Positions 41,174 to 50,066 of a DNA stretch of 64,000 bases are shown one piece after another. The stretch spans positions 14,936 through 78,935 of the forward strand of contig CAYRNW010000010.1 in assembly GCA_964425745.1 (NCBI GenBank), in the 5' to 3' direction. A program made the translations under genes and the position numbers. This stretch comes from CALCNS01 sp964425745 (GTDB lineage: Bacteria > Bacillota > JAAYKD01). A model generated the notes under the pieces. It made no database searches. It saw only the letters and a program-made list of their open reading frames with translations, and was not told the DNA's origin. Every line of letters begins with the position of its first letter. Within the stretch, counting starts at the first letter, position 1.

Positions 41174-43173
41174 TTAGGACCGCCTCCTTCCGGCATGATT
41201 TTGGTGCGATCAATCAACTCTTGTGCATAGGACTTTGTCTGCCCTGCCATTGGATCGGCACCCGTGGTCTGAGGCGGTGCGGTAGCAAGATTCATTTCGT
41301 TAAGCATCTGCACGGTATTGTCCATAAACGGTTTGCCCGTCTGCAACTGCAAAGCTGCTGACATCTGCATCATCATTTCCTGCATCTGTTGCATCTGATT
41401 CATTAACGTCATACCGCGTGATACACGCTCTAACACCTTAGATTTGCCCTCGAATTCCATCATATCTAATGCACCCATGGCCTGTTCTGCCATCTGTGGC
41501 GCGAATACGCCACTGTTATACAAGGTCATACCTAATTCATTTTGACTTGCTCTGCTGATTGGACTTCTGCGTTGAGCTTTGACCTGGATATCAAAGATTG
41601 GCACCCTTGTCGCAAGACCATTCTCAAGTGGTTTCTCGCGAATGTTTTGGTTCGATAGCTGTTCGTAATTGATTTCTCCGTTACCCACAATACGAAAAGC
41701 TCTCGGTTCGTCATAGAACTGACGAATCAGCTCGATTTCCAAATAAACAATCTCGCTAAATGCTCGGTAACTGCCGTTAATCATGTTCCGTGACGGCTTA
41801 TTGCCTGACTCCACCAGTGTGGCAATAGCAGAAGCAGCTGTAACACCACCTGCTGTTGCACCACGTGAGAATTCCTCGTTATTCATTACCGTGTCAAGTT
41901 CACTGAATTTCAGTTCTAATACTTTGATAGTCATGGGATCAATTTCAATTGGTGGTATCTGCATCAGCTTTCGTTGGTCGATATCGCCGTCAATCAGAAC
42001 AACACTCTTGTTCACATCCATAAACTCACTCACATTGAGGTTCACGCTGCGACTTGCAAAGTATCTCGGTCGTGAATTGATTAAAGCCGCCTCTAAAATT
42101 CCCGCATACAGCTTGTCGATGTAGAGCTGTATGTCTTTGCCAACGTGCAGGAAGCCATATCCGAGTGGTGTGGAAGCCATCTGGAACAATGGATCAAGCA
42201 CAATCGGGTATCTACCATGGTCATACCAACCGCGTGTTTGGTAGGCGGGATCGTTTTCGGAAGCAAACAGGATGTTATCCCCTGCGAATTTGCAGAAATG
42301 CAACACTGTCTTGACATTACCATCCTCTAATCGAATCTGTCGTTTATAATACCAATCGACAATCGTTACTTTCTCATTGCTTGGCATCGTATATTCGGAA
42401 TCGTATTTCACCTTATCAAATCGCGCATCCGATAAGCTGCCTTCCAGGTCGGGATATATTTCAAGCAATAAATCCTTATCGACCGTTTCAACCAGAAATA
42501 CGTTTCGCGAATCTTGAATATCCGTGATGTTTGGCTCGAAGAACAGATTCAGGAGGTCGATTTTGGTTATCGTTACGTCACCGATGGAATCTTTGTTCTT
42601 ATCCCAAAACACCCCATAAGCACCCGTGCCATGCAAAAGCTTGTAAAGGGTAACGTCGCTATAAACCTTTTCGAAGCGGTTCCGTTCGTGCAGGACCGGC
42701 AGTATCGAGGAAAGCTTCTTGGCATCGGCTCTATCGTCCGGTTCGCGTTCGTGTATCAACGGCTCGGGGAATTGATCCATAAAATCGGCGTGTTTGTAAC
42801 TGATCGCGTTCTGCAACCATGCGGAAATCGGTTCCGGTCGCCGCTCTGCATCAGAAGGTGGAACGTCTGTTCGAATCTCGTTCCAATGTCTTAGCTGCCA
42901 CCATCGCTCGTTACTGACAATGGTAGTGTCAACACTGGCTTTCGCGTTCTTATAGTGTTGCAGAATCCCTTTCGCTTTGCGTATGCTCTCAACGGTTATC
43001 GGCCCAGTTGCGGGGGAGATCCCTTCGGTCAAGCCGTTGCCTTCAGGTAGCTTGGCATCGTCGTTACGCTTGGCTATCATCTGTTCGTGCTGAATCTGCT
43101 TCATGGCCCTCTCTAATGCCCTGGCATCCGCTTGTTGAGCCATCTGTTGTACTTGTTTCGGATCAATGCCCAT
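41170..43173 (-). CDS. Phage portal protein
   Basis: 667 residues. Position between terL and prp/scaffold, length and sequence fit a podovirus-type portal: KAKGILQHYKNAKASVDTTI, the DVTLYKLLHGTGAYGVFWD segment, YGFLHVGKDIQLYIDKLYAGIL, and a GATAGGVTAASAIATLVESGNKPSRNMI helix. The C-terminus is rich in Met and Gln (MQQMQEMMMQM), probably the crown or barrel. ATG 43173 follows an AGGAGGTAGCAAG site and is preferred to 43230. Confidence 0.88.
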   Translation of the reverse strand: MGIDPKQVQQMAQQADARALERAMKQIQHEQMIAKRNDDAKLPEGNGLTEGISPATGPITVESIRKAKGILQHYKNAKASVDTTIVSNERWWQLRHWNEIRTDVPPSDAERRPEPISAWLQNAISYKHADFMDQFPEPLIHEREPDDRADAKKLSSILPVLHERNRFEKVYSDVTLYKLLHGTGAYGVFWDKNKDSIGDVTITKIDLLNLFFEPNITDIQDSRNVFLVETVDKDLLLEIYPDLEGSLSDARFDKVKYDSEYTMPSNEKVTIVDWYYKRQIRLEDGNVKTVLHFCKFAGDNILFASENDPAYQTRGWYDHGRYPIVLDPLFQMASTPLGYGFLHVGKDIQLYIDKLYAGILEAALINSRPRYFASRSVNLNVSEFMDVNKSVVLIDGDIDQRKLMQIPPIEIDPMTIKVLELKFSELDTVMNNEEFSRGATAGGVTAASAIATLVESGNKPSRNMINGSYRAFSEIVYLEIELIRQFYDEPRAFRIVGNGEINYEQLSNQNIREKPLENGLATRVPIFDIQVKAQRRSPISRASQNELGMTLYNSGVFAPQMAEQAMGALDMMEFEGKSKVLERVSRGMTLMNQMQQMQEMMMQMSAALQLQTGKPFMDNTVQMLNEMNLATAPPQTTGADPMAGQTKSYAQELIDRTKIMPEGGGPK

Positions 43174-43177
43174 CTTG

Positions 43178-44632
43178 CTACCTCCTAAACGCTGCGAATC
43201 GTTGTGAATCGTCTGGTCGAATGTTATCAAAAGGATTATAGGGTTTTGCTTCAGGTGGAATGCGTATCGGTGCGGTGATCTGATTCATCATCACGGCATA
43301 TCGCGTTTCATCGTAAATGTGGTCTTCGGATTCCGTGTCGATGTCTTCAACCTTCTTATCGTCATATACCAACGATGGGAATGTGCGTATGAAGTGTCGG
43401 CACCAGTTAAATATCTGTATCAAAGGTTGTCCGTTTGGTCTGAACACTAACCTGTGGTGTAGCTGAAGCTTTCCTGCTAATCTCTCGTTGTCGGCAGGAT
43501 CAAAGTAAACGCCTCTCCTGCCCATGATGGATGCTATGGATTCTCCGCGATCACTGGCAAAGATGGATGGATCAGCAACCCCTACAATGGAATGTCCGTT
43601 CAGGTTAGAGTCGGCTCTTTCCATTTCCAGAATTTTATCTGCAATGGTTCCGACGTCCCATTGCACTCCCGTGTTTGGTCGTTCCGCTTGGCAACCATAA
43701 AGCTCTTGCACTCGGTAATAACATCCTTCGGTGTCGATTGCCCACCAACCCACGCTGAATGGTTTACTATATCCCCAGTCGAATGACCGGACAATACGCC
43801 AATGCTTTGGTATGGCAAACGGTCGAACCACGTGTGTGTAGTAGCCGTCTTTGTAGTGATCTGGATCATCCTTAAACTCGGTAAAAACCTGCCCAGCGAA
43901 CGTGTTCCAATCTCCATATAGAAGTGCATCACGTTCCTTCGGTGGTAGTGATGCCAATTTACCGATGTATGTCGGATCATTCTCCATAAGGATTTTATTA
44001 TCGAATACGCTGGATGGCACGAATACACGTTTGAATGTCTGTGTCAGTATCTTGCCACCGGGCAGAATGATCTCCCTTGTGTCTTTTATCGGTGTGAGTG
44101 GTGGTGCTGCCGTGACGAACCGCTCTTTGACCCAGGCGTGACCGATGCCACCCGGGTTTCCGGTTCCTCGGATGTATGCTCTTGTGCCTGGTCCATTCGG
44201 TCGATTACGTGACATCAGGTAAATGTATAAGTCGAATGTGAAATGTGTCAGCTCGTCGAAACCGATGAAATCGAATGCTTGACCTTGGTATTTCTGCAAG
44301 TCCGTTTGTCTTTGCAGGTTTCCAAACCGAATCGATGCGCCACTCGGAAATCGCCATACATGCTTTGAATCGTTGTATTTAGCCGTTGGATATGCTCTCT
44401 TGTAATACTTCAGTGACTTTTCTATTAACTCGGTCAGCTCTGGATAGGTTTTACGAAGTAGCAATCCTCGGAAATGTGGTATCTCGACCTGGCGTAACGG
44501 CTCGATAACAAGGCACTCCGATTTTCCACCACCTGCAGCCCCACCATAAAACGCCTCATACTCTGACCTGGCTAAGAAATCACGTTGCCTTGGCTGTGGT
44601 TCCCAAACGGTATTACGGATCATCTTCTTCAC
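43178..44632 (-). CDS. terL: Terminase large subunit
   Basis: The 484-residue packaging motor has an N-terminal ATPase with Walker A GGAAGGGKSE (about 30-39) and Walker B FDFIGFDELTHF, then GNPGG as coupling motif. The C-terminal RNase H-like nuclease starts at RSFDWGYSKPFSVGWWAID, with further acidic residues in VADPSIF. Start is ambiguous: GTG 44632 lies inside terS, and ATG 44623 three codons later is also possible. Confidence 0.94.
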   Translation of the reverse strand: MKKMIRNTVWEPQPRQRDFLARSEYEAFYGGAAGGGKSECLVIEPLRQVEIPHFRGLLLRKTYPELTELIEKSLKYYKRAYPTAKYNDSKHVWRFPSGASIRFGNLQRQTDLQKYQGQAFDFIGFDELTHFTFDLYIYLMSRNRPNGPGTRAYIRGTGNPGGIGHAWVKERFVTAAPPLTPIKDTREIILPGGKILTQTFKRVFVPSSVFDNKILMENDPTYIGKLASLPPKERDALLYGDWNTFAGQVFTEFKDDPDHYKDGYYTHVVRPFAIPKHWRIVRSFDWGYSKPFSVGWWAIDTEGCYYRVQELYGCQAERPNTGVQWDVGTIADKILEMERADSNLNGHSIVGVADPSIFASDRGESIASIMGRRGVYFDPADNERLAGKLQLHHRLVFRPNGQPLIQIFNWCRHFIRTFPSLVYDDKKVEDIDTESEDHIYDETRYAVMMNQITAPIRIPPEAKPYNPFDNIRPDDSQRFAAFRR

Positions 44633-45122
44633 CGTCGTCTTCTTGAATCGGAGGAAGCAGGATCACTCCCGTTTCAGCTTCGTCCTCTGCGGTCATACGG
44701 TCGAATCCATACAACTTGGCAGCCATTTCGAGTCCTCTCAATTTGTCGTGCAGCTTGATTTCCAATGCACCGAACTTGTCACGCTTTGCACCAGCTAACG
44801 CTTTACGCTGAAACGGTGTCATTTTATCGGTGTCGGTGAGTTTTATCTTACCTTTTTTGATGGTGAGATAGTTACCGATATCGCTGAAAGCAATCGCATT
44901 GATCTCCTGCATCAGCATTTCACGAGTGACTCCTGCCATAATTTGCATCTCGTGTTGCTTTTTGCCTATATATTCGGAAATTTCAGCATTCTTAAGCAAT
45001 CTGTGTCCATTCGCCCCTGCGACTTTATCATTTTTAATATTAGGGTAAGCAAATTTATACGCTTTTGTGGCATTGAAGCAGAGCAAGTATTCATCAGCAA
45101 AGACACGTTGCGCATCCGTCAT
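44613..45122 (-). CDS. terS: Terminase small subunit
   Basis: 169 residues. The N-terminal helix-turn-helix region (QRVFADEYLLCFNATKAYKFAYP, then GHRLLKNAEISEYI) is typical of Terminase_2 type small subunits that recognise packaging sites. The C-terminus is acidic (IQEDDGEEDDP). First gene of the late module. GGAGGGGG lies upstream of ATG 45122, and the end overlaps terL by 20 bases. Confidence 0.9.
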   Translation of the reverse strand: MTDAQRVFADEYLLCFNATKAYKFAYPNIKNDKVAGANGHRLLKNAEISEYIGKKQHEMQIMAGVTREMLMQEINAIAFSDIGNYLTIKKGKIKLTDTDKMTPFQRKALAGAKRDKFGALEIKLHDKLRGLEMAAKLYGFDRMTAEDEAETGVILLPPIQEDDGEEDDP

Positions 45123-45248
45123 ACATACCTGCCCCCTCCCTTCTGCTTTTTCGCCCTCATTGTAAAGAGCTTGTCTATGTCGTTTCGGGAGTTTCTACAG
45201 TTTATAACATAATATATCAAATAGATACATAGAAAGGGGCATAAAAAA
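45123..45248 (-). promoter_or_regulatory. Leader of the late (packaging/structural) operon
   Basis: An AT-rich stretch upstream of terS after the terminator of the restriction gene. TTGATA and TATAAA/TATTAT elements are present, but none has good spacing, so the late promoter may need an activator. No gene is seen. Confidence 0.35.
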
Positions 45249-45272
45249 GCACCCAATCGTTTGATTGAGTGC
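45244..45272 (-). terminator. Terminator of the restriction-modification operon
   Basis: GCACTCAATC and GATTGGGTGC (45249-45258 with 45263-45272) form a 10-bp stem with one G-U pair around AAAC, followed on the minus strand by TTTTTTAT. It separates the restriction-modification genes from terS. Confidence 0.85.
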
Positions 45273-45288
45273 CTTGTAAATGATTATT

Positions 45289-46581
45289 CTATTCGCTTAT
45301 TAAACTAAAGATCCAATTTATCCAGCCAGTAATCGATGAACTTCTGCGCTTATATAATTCGTAACCGCCTTCACCCATACTGATAGGATACTTTTTCATA
45401 ATTTCAATTAGTTCGTTAAGCTCGGGATAACGCTGATTTGCTAAATAATACTGAAAAACTTCGCGAAAGACACCGTGTGATAATATAGACCTAACAAGAG
45501 TAAGATTTCTGGTTCTCACGCTCATATTCATGATTGATTTTCCATGATCGGTTAAGACCACCACTATGCCCTGGTCGCTTTTCCTTTTTTCAAATAAGCC
45601 AATGTACTTTCCTGCGTTAAAATAGTAGTCGGATTGTCTTGTCGCAAACCCAAACTCATTGGCAATATCTTCAACAGTCATTTGTTCGTTTTCAATCAAT
45701 AATTCGCATAAGTTTATCACTCTATAAAACGAATCAGCTTGAACGAACGGAATATCATCCTCTGGAACAACAACAATGCTATTGCTGATTGAGATAATAT
45801 CCTGTAGAGAAATCAGTTCTTGACCAAGTGTGTATCTCTTAGCTTTCAATAGCACAAGGGAGTTATAGTTCTTAGGGTTTTCAAAGGTGTATTCATAAAG
45901 CGAAAAAACATTATTTGAATAGGTTAAGTATATGGGCCTTACAGGCTTTGTTACTTTCTGACTCCAAAGACGATATGGATAGTAAAGCTGACGCACAAGA
46001 AAATCTTCCGACAAAACATTTTTTGCTTCAACAAGAGTAAGCGAACCAATCCCTTCAAAGCCGCCATCAATTTCAATTTGAGAATTCTTTACCTCAATTC
46101 TTTGATTACGCTTAAGACGAGAGTTATAAATCTCAAAATCAAATTCTTTCGATCCCATACGGCCGTTTACTGTTGGTAATAATCCTTTTTCATCCAAAAA
46201 AGCTTCCAACATGTTTGAAATAAAAGCCACATTGATAGCAGTGGACTCGCTTGAAATTTCATCCCAATTAATGCTTTGAACATAGTCCGGATATGAAACT
46301 TCAATTATCGGCGATTCTACTTCCTCGAATTTGTGATAAACCTTGTAGTTAGAGATTGAATAAGAACCTCGAGTAATTGGTAAAATTGACAATTTCGATT
46401 CATCAAAAATGGCTGGCAGCTGCGTTCTACTATCAAATTTTGTCATTAAGCGAGGTTCTCGAAACTCCTTGATTTGATCAGCCGTAATAACAAATTGACC
46501 TTCTTCATTGATTCTTTTAACAATTTCGTATTTCTCGAATAGCTTTACCCATGCTTCGTCGTTCTTTGGCTCTCTACTCAT
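45289..46581 (-). CDS. Type II restriction endonuclease
   Basis: 430 residues. The N-terminus (NDEAWVKLFEKYEI, REPRLMTKFDS, LSILPITRGSYSI) is the conserved head of a known group of type II restriction enzymes. A PD-(D/E)XK-type core is visible: Asp172 in IEIDGGFEG, then Glu185 and Lys187 in LVEAKN. The C-terminal third (about 285-350) looks like a winged helix. It overlaps the methylase gene by 8 bases, so the pair is one operon. The recognition site cannot be read from the sequence. Confidence 0.85.
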   Translation of the reverse strand: MSREPKNDEAWVKLFEKYEIVKRINEEGQFVITADQIKEFREPRLMTKFDSRTQLPAIFDESKLSILPITRGSYSISNYKVYHKFEEVESPIIEVSYPDYVQSINWDEISSESTAINVAFISNMLEAFLDEKGLLPTVNGRMGSKEFDFEIYNSRLKRNQRIEVKNSQIEIDGGFEGIGSLTLVEAKNVLSEDFLVRQLYYPYRLWSQKVTKPVRPIYLTYSNNVFSLYEYTFENPKNYNSLVLLKAKRYTLGQELISLQDIISISNSIVVVPEDDIPFVQADSFYRVINLCELLIENEQMTVEDIANEFGFATRQSDYYFNAGKYIGLFEKRKSDQGIVVVLTDHGKSIMNMSVRTRNLTLVRSILSHGVFREVFQYYLANQRYPELNELIEIMKKYPISMGEGGYELYKRRSSSITGWINWIFSLISE

Positions 46582-47410
46582 AGTTTCTTACAAGAACCTC
46601 CTCAATCGCGCCACGCTTTGTAGCATCTGAATTGATTGCTCGTTTGGCATCGACAATTGTGATGGTGTAATCTTTGAATAACTCTTTTATGAAATCAGTT
46701 GCCGAGTTTGACAACAAAAATTTAACTTCCCGTTTTGTTAAATCGTCACAACATTTTTTCAATCGAACTTGTTCCTCTTTGTCAAATCCACCTTTGTTAT
46801 ATCCTGTAAAACTTGAGGTGTCCGACACGGGGTCGTATGGTGGGTCAAGATAAACGAAACCACCTTTAGGTACTCGCTTCAATGTCTCGGAAAAATCTTC
46901 ACTAAAGAATTGTATGTTTGAAGCTTTTAGATAAGTGCTTACCGCTCTCAAAATTGGTTCATTAACAATATTCGGATTCTTATAATAGCCAAACGGAGTG
47001 TTAAACTCACCGGAGGAATTCACTCTAAACAAACCGTTATAACATGTCTTATTTAGATAAAGCAATCGGGCAGCTTTGACTTCCTTCGATAAAGATTGAT
47101 ATACCCCTTTATCTCGATCCATATCACGAACCGAATAAAAGTGTTCTTGTGTATTTTGATGCTGTTTGAGTAGGTTGATCAGTTCATCTACATTATCTCT
47201 GATTACTTCATAAGCTGCTATTAAATCACTATTAAGGTCATTAACAATGGCTTTCTTAGGTTGAAGTGAGAACAAAACTGCACCACCACCTAAAAACGGT
47301 TCACAATAAGTAGTAATATGCTTTGGAATCAAAGGAGTAATTTCATTTAATAGTTGCCGTTTGCCACCCACCCACTTTACAACCGGAATAGCAAGTTTGT
47401 TTTTCGCCAC
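46574..47410 (-). CDS. D12-class DNA adenine methyltransferase (Dam/DpnM type)
   Basis: 278 residues. Methylates adenine N6 to protect DNA from the partner endonuclease. Motif X/I region VVKWVGGKRQLL, motif I CEPFLGGGA (36-44) and the catalytic DPPYD (189-193) are present. I start it at GTG 47410 because AAAGGAGG lies eight bases upstream and the family begins at KWVGGK. The longer frame to 47566 runs through the promoter. The pair has its own promoter and terminator. Confidence 0.92.
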   Translation of the reverse strand: MAKNKLAIPVVKWVGGKRQLLNEITPLIPKHITTYCEPFLGGGAVLFSLQPKKAIVNDLNSDLIAAYEVIRDNVDELINLLKQHQNTQEHFYSVRDMDRDKGVYQSLSKEVKAARLLYLNKTCYNGLFRVNSSGEFNTPFGYYKNPNIVNEPILRAVSTYLKASNIQFFSEDFSETLKRVPKGGFVYLDPPYDPVSDTSSFTGYNKGGFDKEEQVRLKKCCDDLTKREVKFLLSNSATDFIKELFKDYTITIVDAKRAINSDATKRGAIEEVLVRNYE

Positions 47411-47444
47411 TGGCTTTACCTCCTTTGCAAAATCCTTAAATCTT

Positions 47445-47473
47445 ATTATAGCAAAATTTCCTTTATCCTTCAA
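47445..47473 (-). promoter_or_regulatory. Promoter of the restriction-modification operon
   Basis: TTGAAG (47468-47473), 17 bases, TATAAT (47445-47450) on the minus strand, giving a short leader to the GTG at 47410. A strong constitutive promoter independent of the phage early promoter. Confidence 0.85.
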
Positions 47474-47523
47474 TGAAGTTTGCCTTATATTGTCGCTTAT
47501 TCGACATTCGATAAAGGGCAGGT

Positions 47524-47934
47524 CTATACCTGCCCTTTGCTTGAATTTATATACTCTTTGATGCAACGAATTCCCTCCTCACAATTGTATGCTGTCACAA
47601 CCTTGTAATTCTCCGCTGTAAGCATCCTGTGCCATTCTTCCTGTTCTTTTGTGGTTTTACTATCCTTCAATCGTTTCATTTCGATATACAATCCGTGATA
47701 CTTTCCTCTGGCACATGGTAAGCATAGGTCAGGAACACCTGCTTTTACACCCAACCGCTTCATTTCTGCGCCTGTCCGTTTATCACGTAAACCACCATTA
47801 GGAACATGATACAGCATCTTCAGTTCCGGGTATCTACCTTCGCTATACTGTGCCCACTGGATCAACGCTTTCTGTTCCTGTGCTTCCAGTGGTGCTTGTG
47901 GTTTCATCCCTGTCTTCGGTAACGGCAGTTGCAT
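47524..47934 (-). CDS. VRR-NUC domain nuclease
   Basis: About 136 residues. The VRR-NUC fold is visible: HVPNGGLRDKRTGAEMKRLGVKAGVPDLCLP, then LYIEMKRLKDSKTTKEQEEWHRML, holding the D...ExK nuclease residues. Phage VRR-NUC proteins are Holliday-junction or flap nucleases used in replication and recombination. ATG 47934 follows an AAGGTGG site and lies inside the preceding gene (about 90 bases of overlap). A later ATG at 47907 is possible. Confidence 0.88.
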   Translation of the reverse strand: MQLPLPKTGMKPQAPLEAQEQKALIQWAQYSEGRYPELKMLYHVPNGGLRDKRTGAEMKRLGVKAGVPDLCLPCARGKYHGLYIEMKRLKDSKTTKEQEEWHRMLTAENYKVVTAYNCEEGIRCIKEYINSSKGQV

Positions 47935-48268
47935 CGGCAGCCACCTTCTTTCTGAATTCAAACTGCGTATCAGTAATGATGATGTCAAACTCGGCTAATG
48001 ACAGATTATCCACCAACTTTCTTGGCAGGGTAACAGGACCATCCTCCACGAGCTTCTTGATTAAGGCGTATGTCATAGATTCCATCATCTGACGATATTC
48101 GGCAAATTGAGCCGATTGCTTCTTCATCGTTGCCATGTATCGGTCGGCACGTTCTCTCGAATAGGCATTCTGATTCGCTTCTGCTTTCATCTTGCGAAGC
48201 TCGGCAGGTGGTAATCGTTTTAAGTTTGCATTCTCTTTGTACCGTTGCAAGTTCCTAATCTTCCCCAT
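47843..48268 (-). CDS. Hypothetical phage early protein
   Basis: 141 residues. A basic, helical N-terminal half (MGKIRNLQRYKENANLKRLP, RERADRYMATMKKQSAQFAEYRQMMESM) is followed by a small domain ending in a Thr/Ser/Glu-rich tail. ATG 48268 has GGGAGG nine bases upstream and is preferred to 48277. No family recognised. It lies between a Zn-type small protein and the VRR-NUC gene. Confidence 0.7.
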   Translation of the reverse strand: MGKIRNLQRYKENANLKRLPPAELRKMKAEANQNAYSRERADRYMATMKKQSAQFAEYRQMMESMTYALIKKLVEDGPVTLPRKLVDNLSLAEFDIIITDTQFEFRKKVAADATAVTEDRDETTSTTGSTGTESVDPVGTV

Positions 48269-48467
48269 AAGTTTCATCCTCCCTTGATTGCCTTTTAATG
48301 TGTTCGGTTGCTAATGTGCAATCGATCCACCCTTCAACACAGCAGCAATATCTGCCCGTGTATTCTAAACGGTCGATGCGGTTACGAAACTTCAATTTGT
48401 GTCCAGAACAATTTATCGTTTTCGTTTTAGCGTTGTATGATCTGAAAAACGGGCAAACATAAACCAT
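48255..48467 (-). CDS. Small Cys-rich phage protein, probable zinc binding
   Basis: 70 residues with six Cys (VCP near the start, INCSGH, RYCCCVEGWIDC). This resembles small zinc-ribbon proteins of Bacillota phages. AGGAGG lies eight bases before ATG 48467. The end overlaps the next gene. Confidence 0.75.
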   Translation of the reverse strand: MVYVCPFFRSYNAKTKTINCSGHKLKFRNRIDRLEYTGRYCCCVEGWIDCTLATEHIKRQSREDETYGED

Positions 48468-48495
48468 TGGATCAACCTCCTGCCGTTTGCTACGC

Positions 48496-48879
48496 TCATA
48501 GAAGCTTTCCCCCGTGTCGATATGGTCTACCGACGTTATACTCGTGCTTCAATGACAAAATTCTCTCGATGTCTACATGCTGACTAGCCAAATAATCCAA
48601 TATTCGGATCATGCAATCGACCATTTCAACAGCTACACCCTCCGGCTTCTCCGTTTCCATGCAAAACTCACTATCGCCGTTTCGGTGAGCTTCCAGTGCT
48701 TCCGAAAGCTCACTGTGGCACAACGCTATGACATCACCAAAGGTTCGTGGCTCGTCATACCATCCGTGCTTAACGGCGTTCATGTGAATACAAAAAGCTG
48801 CTGCATTCAATCCTTTGACATGCTCGCTAAACGGCTTCGGCGTTAATTTAATCTCGTATTTTTGAACTTCTTCACTCAT
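48496..48879 (-). CDS. MazG-like all-alpha NTP pyrophosphohydrolase
   Basis: 127 residues with the all-alpha NTP-PPase pattern: CHSELSEALEAHR, then VAVEMVDCMIRILDYL (EExxE- and ExxD-type metal ligands) and the conserved tail KHEYNVGRPYRHGGK. Such phage enzymes hydrolyse nucleotide triphosphates, possibly alarmones or modified dNTPs. Overlaps the preceding gene by 4 bases. Confidence 0.85.
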   Translation of the reverse strand: MSEEVQKYEIKLTPKPFSEHVKGLNAAAFCIHMNAVKHGWYDEPRTFGDVIALCHSELSEALEAHRNGDSEFCMETEKPEGVAVEMVDCMIRILDYLASQHVDIERILSLKHEYNVGRPYRHGGKLL

Positions 48880-49109
48880 TTCTTCACCGTAACCCTTTCT
48901 AAAAACGAATCAGGAATATAGACGATCACTTCATTGAATCGACATAACCCATCACCGACAATTTCTGTTACCTTCGCACCGTTTGATTTGTGTCCTAATA
49001 CCTGCATAACATGCTGTGCTTCAGTGATGATTCCCATCAGATTCAATGTTTCTCGATTAACTGAAGGTTTCAAACGAACCAGGTCACCTTTTTTAACACG
49101 GTGTTTCAT
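48876..49109 (-). CDS. Hypothetical phage protein (77 residues)
   Basis: A small, basic, beta-rich protein (KKGDLVRLKPSVN, VIVYIPDSFLERVTVKK) resembling SH3-like folds, with no recognised family. It overlaps neighbours on both sides by 4 bases, which supports it as a real gene. Confidence 0.65.
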   Translation of the reverse strand: MKHRVKKGDLVRLKPSVNRETLNLMGIITEAQHVMQVLGHKSNGAKVTEIVGDGLCRFNEVIVYIPDSFLERVTVKK

Positions 49110-49723
49110 GCTTTGAACCTCATATTCATATCTTTCTGTAGATAAAATGAATCCTTGCCTTTACCTTCGAGCACGACGAAAATGTCGTTTGTTTGCTCTG
49201 GATCGTCAATCAGAATCAATTCCTTGCCGAAAATCTTATTTAACTCTTTACCAGATTCATTTATCGCTAAATAAACCAAATCTTCTTCTATTTCGAAACG
49301 AAGTTCTAATAGAGCGTGCTTGCCGATGTGAATAGTATTTACTTTTCTCCCCCCCTTCTCGGCTGTTTGAAGTCCCCATAAAATCAAATCGAGCGTTCTA
49401 TTTAACTTGAATGAACCTTCATAAAACACAGCAAGACCATATGCCGATGCGATGTCATGCTCAATCTTGCACCCTCTGGCATTCTCCCAACCCTTGCAAA
49501 AGTAAACAGCGTGGCAGATGCTCATTGCCTCAATTGATTTGTTTAGGAACGCTACCGACTTGTTTACTACTTCATTTGGCAAGGCCATTGTTTGATTGAA
49601 AACTGTGTCTACAATCTCATAACCTGCTCGTTCAAGCCATCTAACGGCTTCTTTACGTTCTCCTATGATTTGTTCGTTCGTCTTACCGTTCATCGGTTGG
49701 CTAATCATTGCTCTTGGTTTCAT
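49106..49723 (-). CDS. DUF4406-like / deoxyribosyltransferase-like protein
   Basis: 205 residues. The N-terminal RAMISQPMNGKTNEQIIGERKEAVRWLERAGYEIVDT and the later CHAVYFCKGWENARGCKIEHDIA match the nucleoside 2-deoxyribosyltransferase-like DUF4406 fold common in phages. A C-terminal extension (about 120-205) is not recognised. ATG 49723 follows AAGGAGG and is preferred to 49762. Confidence 0.8.
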   Translation of the reverse strand: MKPRAMISQPMNGKTNEQIIGERKEAVRWLERAGYEIVDTVFNQTMALPNEVVNKSVAFLNKSIEAMSICHAVYFCKGWENARGCKIEHDIASAYGLAVFYEGSFKLNRTLDLILWGLQTAEKGGRKVNTIHIGKHALLELRFEIEEDLVYLAINESGKELNKIFGKELILIDDPEQTNDIFVVLEGKGKDSFYLQKDMNMRFKA

Positions 49724-49736
49724 TTGGGGTTCCTCC

Positions 49737-50066
49737 TTAATACCAGTCTCCGGTTCTGACAATCCACACAGGGAACCACCCGCGCTTACGTTTCCCTGTT
49801 AAACTATCTTTTGTTTTTGCATCAAATTTAGCTTCGACAACGTGATAACCGCCAATGGGTTCGCCTTCGTAATCTTCCCAATCGGTTCTTACCTGAAACT
49901 TGCACCAACCCTCTTCAACAACCATATCTTTTTTGCAAGATTCTGATACGCCGTCATTTTCAACGATAAACTGAGGAACATTTTCTTTTTCTGGGCAAAT
50001 CTTTTTCGCGATAATAAAAGCGTCTCCATCGCAACCAAAAGCCCACCTATTCCAAGTGAATTTCAT
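49737..50066 (-). CDS. Hypothetical phage protein (109 residues)
   Basis: Begins MKFTWNRWAFGCDGDAFIIAKK. It is aromatic and beta-rich, with Cys residues at several positions and a C-terminal RGWFPVWIVRTGDWY. No family recognised. ATG 50066 is chosen over the in-frame TTG at 50072. The start lies inside the end of the methyltransferase gene. Confidence 0.65.
   Translation of the reverse strand: MKFTWNRWAFGCDGDAFIIAKKICPEKENVPQFIVENDGVSESCKKDMVVEEGWCKFQVRTDWEDYEGEPIGGYHVVEAKFDAKTKDSLTGKRKRGWFPVWIVRTGDWY

Noticed and set aside
47411..47566. N-terminal extension of the adenine methylase
   Set aside because: The region contains the promoter. A GTG with a strong ribosome site at 47410 gives the normal family start.
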